This document shows positions 27,639 through 37,164 of a DNA stretch of 64,000 nt, one piece after another. The position numbers and the translations under genes were made by a program. Under the pieces are notes generated by a model. That model had not been told where the DNA came from, ran no database searches, and saw only the letters and a list, made by a program, of their open reading frames with translations. Source of the stretch: Leptolyngbyaceae cyanobacterium clean351 (GTDB lineage: Bacteria > Cyanobacteriota > Cyanobacteriia > DAIDHW01); NCBI GenBank assembly GCA_027451865.1, contig DAIDHW010000003.1:70891-134890 (forward strand), given 5' to 3'. How positions within the stretch are numbered: the first letter of the stretch is position 1; each line of letters opens with the position of its first letter.

Positions 27639-29387
27639 ATGCTGAAGTTTCTCTGGCCATCCCTAGGGGCGGTCGCCCTCCCTGGTCTGGTCCTCGCCCA
27701 GCCTGCCCCGCCCCTATTTCTTGCCTATCCCCCCACCCAGTACCAAACCACGAGCGACCGAATTTTTCTGATTGGGTCCGCTCCCCCAGCCGGTCAAGTC
27801 CTAGTCAACGGCCAACCAATTGCCCGCAGCAGTGCTGGCTACTTTGCCCCCAGTTTTCCCTTACACCTAGGTCGCAATCAGTTCAACCTCCAGTACCAAA
27901 ACCAAAGACTCACTGTCACCGTGCTGCGCCAGCCCCTCACTGGTGCAGCCCCCACAGGGCTGATACCCGCTAACCTCACCCCGACTGTTGACCAAGCCCG
28001 ACTGCCTGGGGAGTTAGAGTGTTTTACCGCTCAGGCGCCCCCGGGGGGGAAAGTAGAGGTAGTCTTGGCCGGCCAGCATCTTCCCCTGGCTTTTCAACCC
28101 CAAACCTTTCGCCTCCCCCCCAACAGCGCCGTCCTCACCAGCCATAATCAACCCCTAGCTACGGGGGGGGTCTACAGTGCCTGTACGAACAAACTGCCGG
28201 TAGGGAATCTAGGTCAGCCCGTCTACCGGTTGACCCTCGACGGGCAAACCACCAGCCTACCGGCCCTCGGGACCGTAGAGGTCCTCGCCCCCGACCACCT
28301 GTCAGTAGCCCGGGTAACCGTCCCTGAGGGAGTAGCCCGGACCGGGCCGAGTACGGAGTACTCCCGCCTCACTCCCCTACCCCGGGGAACTGAGGACACC
28401 ATCACCGGCCAGGCAGGGGCCTGGTGGCGCCTTGCCTACGGGGGCTGGATCCGGCAGACTGAGACCCAGGTCTTACCCAATGCCATCCCCCCCCAATCCC
28501 TGATCCGCAGTGTCAGCACCCGAGAAGTACCTGGGTGGACCGAGGTGGTTTTCCCCCTCCAGGTACCTGTGCCCATAACCGTAGACCAGGAGAGCAACAC
28601 CTTAACTCTTACCCTCCACCACACCACAGCCCAAACTGACACGGTGCGGATGGTTACTAGTCCAGTCATCAGCCACTTCACCTGGCGCCAGTCAGCCCCC
28701 GGGGAGGTACAGTACACCTTTTACTTCCGGTCGCAGCAGCAGTGGGGGTATCAATTGCGCTACCAGGGCAGCACCCTGATTCTGAGTCTGCGCCATCCCC
28801 CCCGCCTCCAGGGGAACATCCCCCTCGGGGGGGTGACTATCCTCCTTGACCCTGGCCACGGGGGACCGGTGGACTTGGGTGCCCGGGGACCGACCGGCTA
28901 TCCGGAAAAGCGGGCTACCTTGATCGTAGCCAAACTCCTGCGGCAGGACCTTGAGCACATGGGCGCCCGGGTGGTGATGACCCGCACCCAGGACGTGGAC
29001 CTGTCCCCGACCGCCCGAGGCATGGAGATCGAGCAGATCAAACCCACCCTCGCCCTCAGCCTACACTACAACGCTTTGCCAGATGACGGGGATGCTTTGC
29101 ATACCGCGGGCCTATCCACCTACTGGTACAATCCCCAATCGGAAAGCCTGGCCATTTTTCTGCACGACTATCTGATCCGGAAACTTCACCGTCCTGACTA
29201 CGGGGTGTTCTGGGATAGCCTGGCAGTCAATCGACCCACGGTTTGCCCGATAATCCTCATGGAGTCCGGCTTTATGATCAACCCTGAGGACTTTGCCTGG
29301 ATTAGCAACCCCCAGGCTCAGCAACAGTTGGCGGCAGCCATTGCCCAAGGCTTGGCTGAGTGGATTCATTGGCGCACCACCCCCTAG
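27639..29387 (+). CDS. N-acetylmuramoyl-L-alanine amidase (Amidase_3) with N-terminal AMIN-like region
   Basis: The protein of about 582 aa starts with a signal peptide (MLKFLWPSLGAVALPGLVLAQ). A beta-rich N-terminal part (to about residue 390) includes an SH3-like segment (VARTGPSTEYSRLTPLPRGT) and an AMIN-like region. The C-terminal zinc amidase has DPGHGG, the Glu in YPEKRATL, SLHYNAL and MESGFM, which supply the zinc ligands and catalytic Glu. It would cleave the amide bond between MurNAc and the stem peptide in periplasmic peptidoglycan, acting in cell separation or septal junctions. ATG 27639 is preceded directly by an in-frame TTG. Confidence 0.9.
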   Translation: MLKFLWPSLGAVALPGLVLAQPAPPLFLAYPPTQYQTTSDRIFLIGSAPPAGQVLVNGQPIARSSAGYFAPSFPLHLGRNQFNLQYQNQRLTVTVLRQPLTGAAPTGLIPANLTPTVDQARLPGELECFTAQAPPGGKVEVVLAGQHLPLAFQPQTFRLPPNSAVLTSHNQPLATGGVYSACTNKLPVGNLGQPVYRLTLDGQTTSLPALGTVEVLAPDHLSVARVTVPEGVARTGPSTEYSRLTPLPRGTEDTITGQAGAWWRLAYGGWIRQTETQVLPNAIPPQSLIRSVSTREVPGWTEVVFPLQVPVPITVDQESNTLTLTLHHTTAQTDTVRMVTSPVISHFTWRQSAPGEVQYTFYFRSQQQWGYQLRYQGSTLILSLRHPPRLQGNIPLGGVTILLDPGHGGPVDLGARGPTGYPEKRATLIVAKLLRQDLEHMGARVVMTRTQDVDLSPTARGMEIEQIKPTLALSLHYNALPDDGDALHTAGLSTYWYNPQSESLAIFLHDYLIRKLHRPDYGVFWDSLAVNRPTVCPIILMESGFMINPEDFAWISNPQAQQQLAAAIAQGLAEWIHWRTTP

Positions 29388-29396
29388 GCAAAGAGC

Positions 29397-29696
29397 CTAG
29401 TAATCGAGGAAGAACGTCATATAGTCCTCGGAGGTGGGTTCCGGCATAGCAGGAGCTGGCAGGGGTGAGCGCAGGTTGTGGATAGATTGGTCTAGGGCAC
29501 TAGTCTGCCTCTCGATTAGGGCCAAGCGGCGCAGGATTTGTTGCCGGCGCTGTTCCATCCCTGAGAGCTCCTGCAGGAGACGTTTCTTCTCGACAGCTAA
29601 CTTATAGCTGTCAAGGTAGGCAGCGGCTTCAGTCTTTTGCTTGGGCAGGGAACTAAGCTTGGGGCGAATATCGCCCCGGCGAATCGGTGAGGTCAT
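29397..29696 (-). CDS. Coiled-coil protein of unknown function
   Basis: A 99-aa protein with a basic N-terminus, one long charged helix (about residues 22-72, with ELSGMEQRRQQILRRLALIERQ) of coiled-coil character, and a Pro-rich tail ending DYMTFFLDY. Similar helices with the pattern TEAA.YL..YKL..EKKRL.QEL occur in small cyanobacterial proteins, some annotated as gas-vesicle related; I am not sure of that link and no gas vesicle genes are here. The start is ATG 29696. It is convergent with the amidase and stands apart from rnc. Confidence 0.6.
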   Translation of the reverse strand: MTSPIRRGDIRPKLSSLPKQKTEAAAYLDSYKLAVEKKRLLQELSGMEQRRQQILRRLALIERQTSALDQSIHNLRSPLPAPAMPEPTSEDYMTFFLDY

Positions 29697-29823
29697 TGAC
29701 AGTACAAGTGTTTTATAGGATGCTTATTAGGGTTCGAGGGAAGCCATTCAGCCGCCAGAAAAATCTGACCGGCACTATCCGCCTCTTCTATCATAAGCTC
29801 CCCACCTAAAATCTGACTGGGAT

Positions 29824-30537
29824 TCAGATTGCCTTCTTATCCGTGATGGTAGTGAAAGCCACCTGGGCCGCCGCCTGCTCAGCGGTTTTAATTGAGCGTC
29901 CTTTCCCTTCTCCCAAGCACTGCCCTTTCAACCAAACCTCCGCCTTGAACCGGTCCGCATCACCCTGACGGGTACCGCTGATTTCTTGTACTCGGTACTC
30001 AGGCAAGACATGGTGGTGAAATTGGGTCCACTCCTGTAGGGCAGCCTTGTAGTTTTGCCGGGCCGGGTCGCGGCGAGTCTCCTCCGCCAAGCGGCACAAA
30101 CGGGGTTCTAGCCAGGGGGTAATCAGCTCTAGGGATTGGGTACTCAGATACAGAGCGGCCAAAATTGCCTCTAGGGAATCTGCCAACCGTGACAACTCGC
30201 CATTTTTATCCTTCTCGGCGCTGCCTCCCACTAACAGGTACTTACCCAAGTTATAGTCGGCGGCAATCTGGGCAAGGGAACGGTCACTGACAATGATGGA
30301 ACGGATGGCGGAATAATCCCCCACCGGACTATCGGGGTAAAACTTCCACAGCAGTTGGGAAGCGACTAGCCGCACCACAGAATCACCGATGAATTCTAGG
30401 CGGTCGTAGTTAAATTGGGTGGAAAATGAAGGATGGGTGAGAGCCTGGTCAAGCAAGGACCACTCAATTGGCAGGCCTCGGGAAAGGCCTAAACTCTCCG
30501 CCAAGGCTTCTAACTGCTGTTGACGCCGGGGATTCAA
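29824..30537 (-). CDS. rnc: Ribonuclease III
   Basis: The RNase III domain carries the signature DRLEFIGDSVV and the acidic residues of LADSLEAILAALYL; the C-terminal dsRNA-binding domain ends with GEGKGRSIKTAEQAAAQVAF. It processes rRNA precursors and structured mRNAs. The start is uncertain: TTG 30537 (MNPRRQQQLEALAE) fits the N-termini of cyanobacterial homologues, while a longer frame reaches TTG 30609 through AT-rich sequence that looks like promoter (two TATAAT boxes near 30565 and 30585). The shorter form is given. Upstream lies tRNA-Cys on the same strand. Confidence 0.9.
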   Translation of the reverse strand: MNPRRQQQLEALAESLGLSRGLPIEWSLLDQALTHPSFSTQFNYDRLEFIGDSVVRLVASQLLWKFYPDSPVGDYSAIRSIIVSDRSLAQIAADYNLGKYLLVGGSAEKDKNGELSRLADSLEAILAALYLSTQSLELITPWLEPRLCRLAEETRRDPARQNYKAALQEWTQFHHHVLPEYRVQEISGTRQGDADRFKAEVWLKGQCLGEGKGRSIKTAEQAAAQVAFTTITDKKAI

Positions 30538-30660
30538 GGTACTAACAGGGATTAGAAAATAATTATATGTGCGGGCAATGATTATACTGCCTAGCCTAGG
30601 CCGCGACAATCATTCCAGGGAAAACAGTCGCAGACTCTGGGGGAGACTCTATCCTTGCAA

Positions 30661-30731
30661 AGGCGGCACCCAGACTCGAACTGGGGGTGAAGGTTTTGCA
30701 GACCCTTGCCTTACCACTTGGCTATGCCGCC
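30661..30731 (-). tRNA. tRNA-Cys (GCA)
   Basis: A 71-nt cloverleaf with acceptor GGCGGCA/TGCCGCC, the anticodon loop CTGCAAA (anticodon GCA), T-arm CAGTTCGAGTCTG and the discriminator U expected for tRNA-Cys. Confidence 0.95.
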
Positions 30732-30838
30732 GGGAACCGCATTTGGCGGTGATAACTTCCAGACCGAAGCCGGCCTAGACTATCGTATAGTCTGTATCTT
30801 CAAATATACACCAATTGCCAGCAGATCCAAAGGCTTCC

Positions 30839-31612
30839 CTAGGCCAGGGCCGAAGACCCCAGGTTGGGGGGGACGTCCTGGATTCTCCCCTGGCCTACGG
30901 CCCGCAGAGCCTCAGGTAGGGAGAGCGCTCCCGTGTAGAGGGCCCGACCGAGGATTACCCCTGATACCCCTAGGGGCTCCAGAGATAGCAGTCCCAACAG
31001 GTCCCTACCACTACTTACTCCCCCAGAGGCAATCACAGGTACTGTAGACGCCTGGGCAACTTCCCGCAGAGCTGCCAAGTTGGGTCCCTGGAGAGTACCA
31101 TCCCGGTGAATATCGGTGTAGATGACTCCCGCCACCCCGAAACTTCCTACCTCTTGCACCAGGTCTAGGGCTGCCAGGGTAGAGGTTTCTCGCCAGCCCC
31201 GCGTCGCCACCTTACCGTCCCGAGCGTCAATCCCTACCAGGACTCGGCCGGAAAACTCTCGACAGACCCGGGCCACCAGTTGGGGGTCTTCCACGGCTAC
31301 AGTGCCAAGGACCACCTGATCCACACCCAAGTCGAGCAGTTGAGCCACCCGCTCCCGGTCCCGCAGACCACCCCCTACCTGCAAGGGAAGGGACACGGCC
31401 TGACGAATTTGATGGATCACGGCCAAGTTGACCGGATGTCCGTCCCTCGCCCCATCTAAGTCCACAAGATGGATCCGGTCTGCTCCTTGGGCGGCCCAGT
31501 GACTAGCCACAGCGACAGGATCGGGGGAAAAGACCTCAGACTGCTCGTACTCCCCCTGGTAGAGGCGTACGCACTGACCCTGGAGAATATCAATGGCGGG
31601 AATTATCTTCAC
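30839..31612 (-). CDS. hisA: Phosphoribosylformimino-5-aminoimidazole carboxamide ribotide isomerase
   Basis: The protein of about 257 aa starts at GTG 31612 with [20 protein letters not shown]. It is a TIM barrel with the catalytic Asp of IPAIDI, VDLDGA, the phosphate-binding LQVGGGLR and LGTVAVEDP, the second catalytic Asp in [10 protein letters not shown], and [10 protein letters not shown]. It opens the ribose ring of ProFAR in histidine biosynthesis. A longer frame to 31693 exists but has no family similarity. Both ends are intact. It is divergent from the aminotransferase gene, with 64 nt between them. Confidence 0.96.
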   Translation of the reverse strand: MKIIPAIDILQGQCVRLYQGEYEQSEVFSPDPVAVASHWAAQGADRIHLVDLDGARDGHPVNLAVIHQIRQAVSLPLQVGGGLRDRERVAQLLDLGVDQVVLGTVAVEDPQLVARVCREFSGRVLVGIDARDGKVATRGWRETSTLAALDLVQEVGSFGVAGVIYTDIHRDGTLQGPNLAALREVAQASTVPVIASGGVSSGRDLLGLLSLEPLGVSGVILGRALYTGALSLPEALRAVGQGRIQDVPPNLGSSALA

Positions 31613-31676
31613 CTTGCAAATTAGTCTTGGAGTATTTTGATCTAGGATACAGCTACCCCGCCTTCCTGCCTTGCCC

Positions 31677-32783
31677 ATGGCTCTAATTCCCATTAACGAC
31701 CTACAGCGTCGGCACGCTCCCTTTAGAGAACAATACGAACAAAAAATTCAACAGGTAGTACGGCAGGGTTGGTACGTATTGGGCCCGGAGGTGGAGCAGT
31801 TCGAGCAGGAATTTGCCACCTACTGTCAAGCCGAGTTTGCCGTCGGCGTAGCCAATGGCACCGATGCCCTAGAGCTTGCCCTGCGGGCCCTTGACCTCCC
31901 TCCCCAGGCCCAGGTAGCCACGGTGGCCAACGCTGGTATGTATAGCACCCACGCTATCCTGGCGGTGGGGGCAGTGCCCCTCTACATTGACCTGGACCCA
32001 GTGACCATGACCATGGACCCCCAGGACCTCCAGGAGCGCCTCACTGAACGGACCAGGGCGGTTATTGTCACTCATCTGTACGGTCAAATGGCGGCTATGC
32101 CCTCCCTGATCCAGGTAGCTGCCTCCTGGGGCATACCCCTGGTGGAGGACTGTGCCCAGGCCCACGGCGCCCAGCTAGAGGGCAAGCCAGCGGGGTCTTG
32201 GGGGGATCTAGGTTGTTTTAGTTTCTACCCCACCAAAAATCTAGGGGCATTGGGGGATGGGGGGGCCCTAGTTACCTCCAAGGCCACTCTGGCCCAGGCA
32301 GTCCGGTCCCTGCGCCAGTACGGCTGGGAGCAAAAATATCTTGTCGGGCGGCCTGGGGGGCGCAACAGCCGCCTAGATGAGCTCCAAGCTGCCCTCCTGC
32401 GGCTACAGCTGCCCCACCTAAGCCGCTGGAACCAACGCCGGGCTGATATTGCCACCAAATACACCCAGGGGTTACAAGACTTAGGCCTAGAGCTGCCCCA
32501 AGCTACCTACCCCAGCTGCGTTGCGCACCTGTACGTCCTCCGCTGCCCCTGGCGAGACCACCTGCGCGCTTGTTTGCGCGAGCAAGGAATTGGCACCGAT
32601 ATTCACTACCCCCAGCCCGATCATCAACAGGTCACCATTACTCCCCACCCCTTTGCCCAGGTCAGCCTGCCAGTCACGGAGCGAGTCTGCGGAGAGGTCC
32701 TCACCCTCCCCTGTTTTCCGGAACTAGCTGACACTGAGGTAGACCAGGTAATCAGCGCTGTTAGGGCAGTTAGTCATGGGTGA
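31677..32783 (+). CDS. DegT/DnrJ/EryC1-type sugar aminotransferase (FdtB/QdtB-like)
   Basis: The protein of about 368 aa has the DegT fold type I blocks: [41 protein letters not shown] with the PLP lysine, and [12 protein letters not shown]. These enzymes aminate nucleotide-linked keto sugars. The presence of an FdtA-type 3,4-ketoisomerase four genes on suggests that the substrate is dTDP-3-keto-6-deoxyhexose, giving dTDP-3-amino-3,6-dideoxyhexose. The start is ATG 31677; the gene overlaps the next by 8 nt, so translation is coupled. Confidence 0.9.
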   Translation: MALIPINDLQRRHAPFREQYEQKIQQVVRQGWYVLGPEVEQFEQEFATYCQAEFAVGVANGTDALELALRALDLPPQAQVATVANAGMYSTHAILAVGAVPLYIDLDPVTMTMDPQDLQERLTERTRAVIVTHLYGQMAAMPSLIQVAASWGIPLVEDCAQAHGAQLEGKPAGSWGDLGCFSFYPTKNLGALGDGGALVTSKATLAQAVRSLRQYGWEQKYLVGRPGGRNSRLDELQAALLRLQLPHLSRWNQRRADIATKYTQGLQDLGLELPQATYPSCVAHLYVLRCPWRDHLRACLREQGIGTDIHYPQPDHQQVTITPHPFAQVSLPVTERVCGEVLTLPCFPELADTEVDQVISAVRAVSHG

Positions 32784-33651
32784 CGTGGGCTTGAGGACCC
32801 TAGAACCAGATGACGCTCCGGCCTGGGACCGCTGGATCCAAGTCTCCCCCATGGGGACCCGCGAGCACCTCTGGGAGTGCCGGGGGGCGGGCAACAACTG
32901 CTCCCTGGTATTTGAACAGAAGGCTCAGTGGTGGGCAGTCCTACCGGCCATCCTCAACCCCCATGACCCCCAGGAGGTAATCAGTGGCCCCGGGCTAGGG
33001 GGCGGATTAGTACACCCCAACACCTGCCGAGGGAGTGCCCTGATCCAAGCCCTGATCCAGGCTATGGGCTACTATCGGACCTTGGGCCTAACTCGGTTAA
33101 TCTACCATCCAATACCTCTGATCTATCAAGACTTTCCCTTAACGGATGATGTGTACGCCTGTTTTCGCCTCCAGGCCCAGAGGCTGCCTTGCCAGTGGTC
33201 ACCAATTCTGGACCTGCGGGGGGATGGGAGCACCCCGCCAACCGTAGGAGGAGAAGAAGAAGTAGTTGTTCATCCCAGCCCCCTAGAAGAGTTGCAACCC
33301 CTGTGTCCCCAGGTCTGGGAATCCTTAATGGTTATCCAGGCCACTCACCCAGAGCACCTAGAATGGGTGGGGGTATGGCAGGGAGAGCAGCTGCTAGCCG
33401 GGGCAGCGGTGGGGAAACATCGGCAGGTAAGTGAAGTCTACGGTTATGGATCTGCTCAGCCTGAGGCTCTGGCCTGCCTGTGGCGTTTCTGCGGTGAACA
33501 AGCCAGGAGCCGGGGAGCCCGCTATCTGGATTTCGGCCCCCACCGACCGGATCTGAGGGGAGTAGGGAGCTTTGGTTTGGGCAGTAGTTTACGGGAGGCC
33601 TACCAACTTGATCTAACTCAAGAGTTGCCCGCCACCCTCCTGCACCCTTGA
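32776..33651 (+). CDS. GNAT-like acyltransferase, putative N-acylation of the amino sugar
   Basis: This 291-aa protein resembles the duplicated GNAT fold used by FemAB-like and sugar N-acyltransferases: an N-terminal half with RTLEPDDAPAWDRWI and IQAMGYYRTLGLTRLIYHP, and a C-terminal half with GVWQGEQLLAGAAVG and GARYLDFG. No cysteine cluster or membrane helix is seen. From its position between the aminotransferase and the glycosyltransferase I infer that it acylates the 3-amino group of the sugar, replacing the hexapeptide-repeat acyltransferases (FdtC/QdtC) of known pathways. That assignment is context-based. Confidence 0.6.
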   Translation: MGDVGLRTLEPDDAPAWDRWIQVSPMGTREHLWECRGAGNNCSLVFEQKAQWWAVLPAILNPHDPQEVISGPGLGGGLVHPNTCRGSALIQALIQAMGYYRTLGLTRLIYHPIPLIYQDFPLTDDVYACFRLQAQRLPCQWSPILDLRGDGSTPPTVGGEEEVVVHPSPLEELQPLCPQVWESLMVIQATHPEHLEWVGVWQGEQLLAGAAVGKHRQVSEVYGYGSAQPEALACLWRFCGEQARSRGARYLDFGPHRPDLRGVGSFGLGSSLREAYQLDLTQELPATLLHP

Positions 33652-33744
33652 TCCTCCGGGCCATAATCAGAAATAATCGTCTCCTAGGAAGCCGGGAAGG
33701 CTAGTCCTAAAGTTTCCTACCCTGACCTCCAACGGCCTGCCCCC

Positions 33745-34671
33745 ATGCCCAAGTTATCTGTGGTTATCCCGGTGTACTTCAACGAAGATTCCCTGAGACC
33801 TCTGTTTCAGGAGCTCCAGGTTGTAGCCGAAAAGCTCCAGCAGCGAGGCTTGGAGATGGAAATCATCTGTGTTGACGACGGTTCAGGTGACCAGTCCCTA
33901 GCTACCTTGCTCGAGCTGAAGCAACAGCACCCTGCTGACACCAAGGTGGTGAAGCTCACCCGGAACTTCGGGGCCAATCCGGCCTGCCTTGCGGGTACCC
34001 ACTTTGTCACCGGGGACTGCTTTACCTTCCTGTCAGCTGACCTCCAAGACCCCCCCCAGCTGGTCCTAGAGATGGTAGACCTGTGGTTGATGGGTCATCG
34101 GTTTGTGGTTTGTGCCCGCGGGGGTCGTCGAGACCCGGGACTTACGGGCCTATGGGCAAACCTGTTCTACAGGATAGTCAGGCTTTTGATCATCCGCGAC
34201 TACCCCCACGGAGGCTACGACCTATGTCTGATGGATAAAGTTTTCCTGCGGGAGCTCAAGCGCTGTGGCAAAAACGTTAACATCAGCCTGTTTATTTATT
34301 GGTTGGGCTTTAAGCCCAAGACTATCCTTTACCAGAGGCAAGCCCGACAGCACGGCAAGTCCCGTTGGACCCTGGTGAAAAAGATCAAATTATTTTTCGA
34401 CTCGCTCCTGGGGTTTTCCCCTTTTCCCATGCGCCTGATTTCTTCCTTTGGCTTGCTGGTTTCCACCCTCAGTTTCGCGTACGGGTCCTATATCTTTATC
34501 AGCACTCTGACCGGTGGGGTTACCGAGCCGGGATTTGCCTCCGTCGTCAGTCTGATTACCTTTTTACTCGGCTTGATTATTATCATGCTGGGCCTGATCG
34601 GTGAGTACATCTGGCGTATCTATGACCAAGTCAACGGCATGCCAGAGTCAGTCATCGATGAAGTATATTAG
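33745..34671 (+). CDS. Polyprenyl-phosphate glycosyltransferase, GT2 family (DPM1/GtrB-like)
   Basis: This 308-aa protein has an N-terminal GT-A domain (LSVVIPVYFNEDSL, VDDGSGDQS, NFGANPACLAG, LSADLQDPP, and RQARQHGKSRW) and two C-terminal membrane helices (about residues 228-250 and 265-290), as in GtrB and ArnC. Such enzymes load a nucleotide sugar onto undecaprenyl phosphate at the inner leaflet. Its 3' end overlaps the GtrA gene by 14 nt, the usual GtrB-GtrA partnership. Confidence 0.92.
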   Translation: MPKLSVVIPVYFNEDSLRPLFQELQVVAEKLQQRGLEMEIICVDDGSGDQSLATLLELKQQHPADTKVVKLTRNFGANPACLAGTHFVTGDCFTFLSADLQDPPQLVLEMVDLWLMGHRFVVCARGGRRDPGLTGLWANLFYRIVRLLIIRDYPHGGYDLCLMDKVFLRELKRCGKNVNISLFIYWLGFKPKTILYQRQARQHGKSRWTLVKKIKLFFDSLLGFSPFPMRLISSFGLLVSTLSFAYGSYIFISTLTGGVTEPGFASVVSLITFLLGLIIIMLGLIGEYIWRIYDQVNGMPESVIDEVY

Positions 34672-35032
34672 CCAAGAGGCCCTGCGCTTCCTTGTCTGGG
34701 GAGTTGCGAACACCGCCCTCTCAACCCTGGTTTACTATCTTCTGGTATTGTTTCTGCCCTACGGGCTTGCCTATAGCTTGGCTTACGCCGGGGGCGTTTA
34801 TCTTAACTACTTTACCAATTCCCGGTTTGTATTCCAGACCCGCCTTTCCCTGGGTAAGGCCTTTAGTTACCCCCTTGTCTACGGGGTGCAGTACCTGATC
34901 AGTCTGGTGTTACTGGAGCTTTTTGTCCGAGGGCTGGAGGTAAGCATCTGGCTAGCCCCTTGGCTAGTGGTGGTGGCTCGTTGGCCCCTGTCGTATCTGA
35001 TGAACCGTTTAGTGATCAAAAATGCCCCTTGA
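34658..35032 (+). CDS. GtrA-family membrane protein (putative lipid-linked sugar flippase)
   Basis: A protein of about 124 aa starting MKYISQEALRFLVWG with four predicted membrane helices and the GtrA signature YLNYFTNSRFVF, ending RWPLSYLMNRLVI. GtrA proteins are thought to move undecaprenyl-phosphate sugars across the membrane for O-antigen or glycan modification. The start at ATG 34658 lies inside the end of the GT2 gene and the stop overlaps the FdtA gene by 11 nt, showing a tight operon. Confidence 0.9.
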   Translation: MKYISQEALRFLVWGVANTALSTLVYYLLVLFLPYGLAYSLAYAGGVYLNYFTNSRFVFQTRLSLGKAFSYPLVYGVQYLISLVLLELFVRGLEVSIWLAPWLVVVARWPLSYLMNRLVIKNAP

Positions 35033-35429
35033 TAACTGCCGCACGATTAAGCTGCCTAAGATTACCGACCTGCGGGGTAACCTCACCTTTATCGAGGGGG
35101 AAAACCATATTCCCTTTGCGGTGCAGCGAGTTTTCTACCTCTATGATGTGCCCACGGGGGAGTCCCGAGGGGCCCACGCCCACAAACAGCTAGAGCAGTT
35201 TTTAGTTTGTCTGTCCGGCAGCTTTGATGTGGTGCTAGACGACGGCCGGGCCAGCAAAACCATCCACCTGAACCGTCCCTGGGTAGGCTTGTATATCCCG
35301 CCGATGATCTGGGCAGCGGAGGTGAACTTCGATCCAGGTTCCGTGTGCCTGGTGTTGACCTCCCACCGCTATGATGAAGCTGACTATTACCGAGACTACG
35401 ACCAGTTCCTCGCGGCCTGTCGCTTATAG
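35022..35429 (+). CDS. FdtA/QdtA-type dTDP-4-keto-6-deoxyglucose 3,4-ketoisomerase
   Basis: This 135-aa cupin shows the FdtA pattern: KITDLRGNLTFIEG, the active-site block GESRGAHAHKQLEQFLVCLSG with the paired histidines, and RPWVGLYIPPMIW. It moves the keto group from C4 to C3 of dTDP-4-keto-6-deoxyglucose, the step before C3 transamination. FdtA makes the galacto (Fuc3N) and QdtA the gluco (Qui3N) product; sequence inspection alone does not decide. It is the last gene of the sugar operon. RmlA and RmlB must be elsewhere. Confidence 0.88.
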   Translation: MPLDNCRTIKLPKITDLRGNLTFIEGENHIPFAVQRVFYLYDVPTGESRGAHAHKQLEQFLVCLSGSFDVVLDDGRASKTIHLNRPWVGLYIPPMIWAAEVNFDPGSVCLVLTSHRYDEADYYRDYDQFLAACRL

Positions 35430-35513
35430 AGTTATTAGTCTCCTAAGCTATCCCAACACCTGTGATACCCTCGGTAGATACCAGCAATACCTAGCCCTAG
35501 CGGATACATCTCC

Positions 35514-36272
35514 ATGCAACTGCGAGACTTTCTTGAGCTGATTCACCCAGTTCTAGTGATAACGATCGTATTTCCCTTGGTTGGCTTAGCGGTTTACTTT
35601 GCTTGGCAAACCCGGCAGCGGCGCCTCCAAGCCCGTACTGGGCAAAAACCCCCCGGTCCTGCCCTAGCTGGTATTACCCACATGCGGGTGGGTCATTATC
35701 TTACTGGTGCAGTAGTAGGGGTTTGTCTGGTCGCCCTGGGTTTTGATACCCTAGACAGCGCCATCCAGGCAGATGCCTTTGTCAAGGAGCCTGTACAGAT
35801 GGGGTTTTTGGGGCTGATGTTCATCGCCACCCTGGCAGCCCTGGGCTTTCTCTACATTTCCCGCCCCTGGGGGTGGCGACTGGTTTTCGCCCTGCTCACG
35901 GAGGTGGGGGTACTGGTGCTAGGCTTTCAGGACACCCTATTCAACCGTCCCGAACAATGGATTTTTAGGCGGGACTACGAGTGGCAGTTCTCCCATTTTT
36001 ACTCCGGCCTAGTGGTAACCACCCTGATGATTATTTCCCTGGGGATTGTGCCCCAAATCTACCGGTCTTCGGGCTGGCGGACCCTCCACATCACCCTGAA
36101 CACCCTAGCTTTACTGTTCTTTTTGGGCCAAGCCATGACCGGCACTCGGGACCTGATTGAGATCCCCTTAACCTGGCAGACACCATACATAGAACAGTTG
36201 TATAATCTCAACTGCAACGTCAAACCCTGTCAGGTGACTCTCCAGACTAAGACCGGTCCCGGGTCTCCCTAG
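35514..36272 (+). CDS. DUF4079 membrane protein (cytochrome b561-like)
   Basis: This 252-aa protein with about six membrane helices resembles DUF4079, common in cyanobacteria: an N-terminal FLELIHPVLVITIVFPLVGLA helix with His11, a second His in THMRVGHYLTGAVVG, and further His in WQFSHFYSGL and TLHITLN. Regularly spaced membrane histidines suggest heme binding in the manner of cytochrome b561, which is inferred. The function is unknown. The 3' end overlaps the convergent membrane-protein gene by 26 nt. Confidence 0.7.
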   Translation: MQLRDFLELIHPVLVITIVFPLVGLAVYFAWQTRQRRLQARTGQKPPGPALAGITHMRVGHYLTGAVVGVCLVALGFDTLDSAIQADAFVKEPVQMGFLGLMFIATLAALGFLYISRPWGWRLVFALLTEVGVLVLGFQDTLFNRPEQWIFRRDYEWQFSHFYSGLVVTTLMIISLGIVPQIYRSSGWRTLHITLNTLALLFFLGQAMTGTRDLIEIPLTWQTPYIEQLYNLNCNVKPCQVTLQTKTGPGSP

Positions 36273-37014
36273 GCCGGTCAAGACTTAGGCCTCCCCCTTC
36301 CTGTAAATAGTACAGATTATAGTAGGTCACTGCCTTGATGGTTTGGGTCAGGGGCAAAATGATCACCGCCCCGGCAATCCCGGGGACAAAGGCGAACAGG
36401 AGGTTTAACCCTTGGGTGATCAGCTGCACTGGCACGGTGACCAGAAAATCCACCAAGAGGATATTCTGAATCCACCACACATTCCCCCTAGTAAGTTGCC
36501 AGCTGCGACCTACGGCACTAAAGGGTGTAGACCCCGACTCCTGCACCAGAGGGAGCTCAGGGAAGTAAAACCGGGAGTACACCCAGGTAACTGCAAACAG
36601 CCAGAAGACAAGGCCCACCACCCAACAGCCAATACCCACCCCTAGGGCCAAGGGGGGCTGGTCATGAACTAACTCCACCAGAAATGCCCCAGTTATCAGG
36701 CAACTAATAGACAAGACAAGCACAACCACCCCCATCAGGAGCCCGACCACTAGGTAGGCACCAAGGAACCCCCACAGACGGCCGCCAAGACGGTCTCTGG
36801 CCTCTTCAGTGGTTTCCGGCTCGCCAATTAAAACCTGGAAGGCCAGACGAGATAAGAGAGCCGCGTTTCTAGAGGATTTGGCCCAGCCGTAGATAGGGAG
36901 GAAGGACCAAGCGACAGCCAAAAAACTCACCCGTAAAAATTGGTCTAGGTTAGCCCGATAAATGCTCACACTAATGCTAACCACGTTACCGGCTGACAGG
37001 GGGGGATAATACAT
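36247..37014 (-). CDS. Predicted multi-pass membrane protein
   Basis: This 255-aa protein begins MYYPPLSAGNVVSISVSIYR and has about five to six hydrophobic segments; SWQLTRGNVWWIQNILLVDF in the C-terminal half resembles the motif of DUF975/glycerophosphodiesterase-type membrane domains. I do not assign a function. It lies upstream of, and divergent from, the NtcA-regulated urt operon, and its last 26 nt overlap the end of the DUF4079 gene. Confidence 0.65.
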   Translation of the reverse strand: MYYPPLSAGNVVSISVSIYRANLDQFLRVSFLAVAWSFLPIYGWAKSSRNAALLSRLAFQVLIGEPETTEEARDRLGGRLWGFLGAYLVVGLLMGVVVLVLSISCLITGAFLVELVHDQPPLALGVGIGCWVVGLVFWLFAVTWVYSRFYFPELPLVQESGSTPFSAVGRSWQLTRGNVWWIQNILLVDFLVTVPVQLITQGLNLLFAFVPGIAGAVIILPLTQTIKAVTYYNLYYLQEGGGLSLDRPRETRDRS

Positions 37015-37164
37015 GGGTGCGAGCTGCCAAGGTAGATACTTCTGTGCTTACTGAGGAATTTAGGCCCAGCCCAGCCTGACATTGTCCTGAGAATAACCCA
37101 AAAATCCACCTCCCCCTCATCGGTAAGAAATCCTCAGCCGGGAATTGTATAGCTTTGTTTAATT

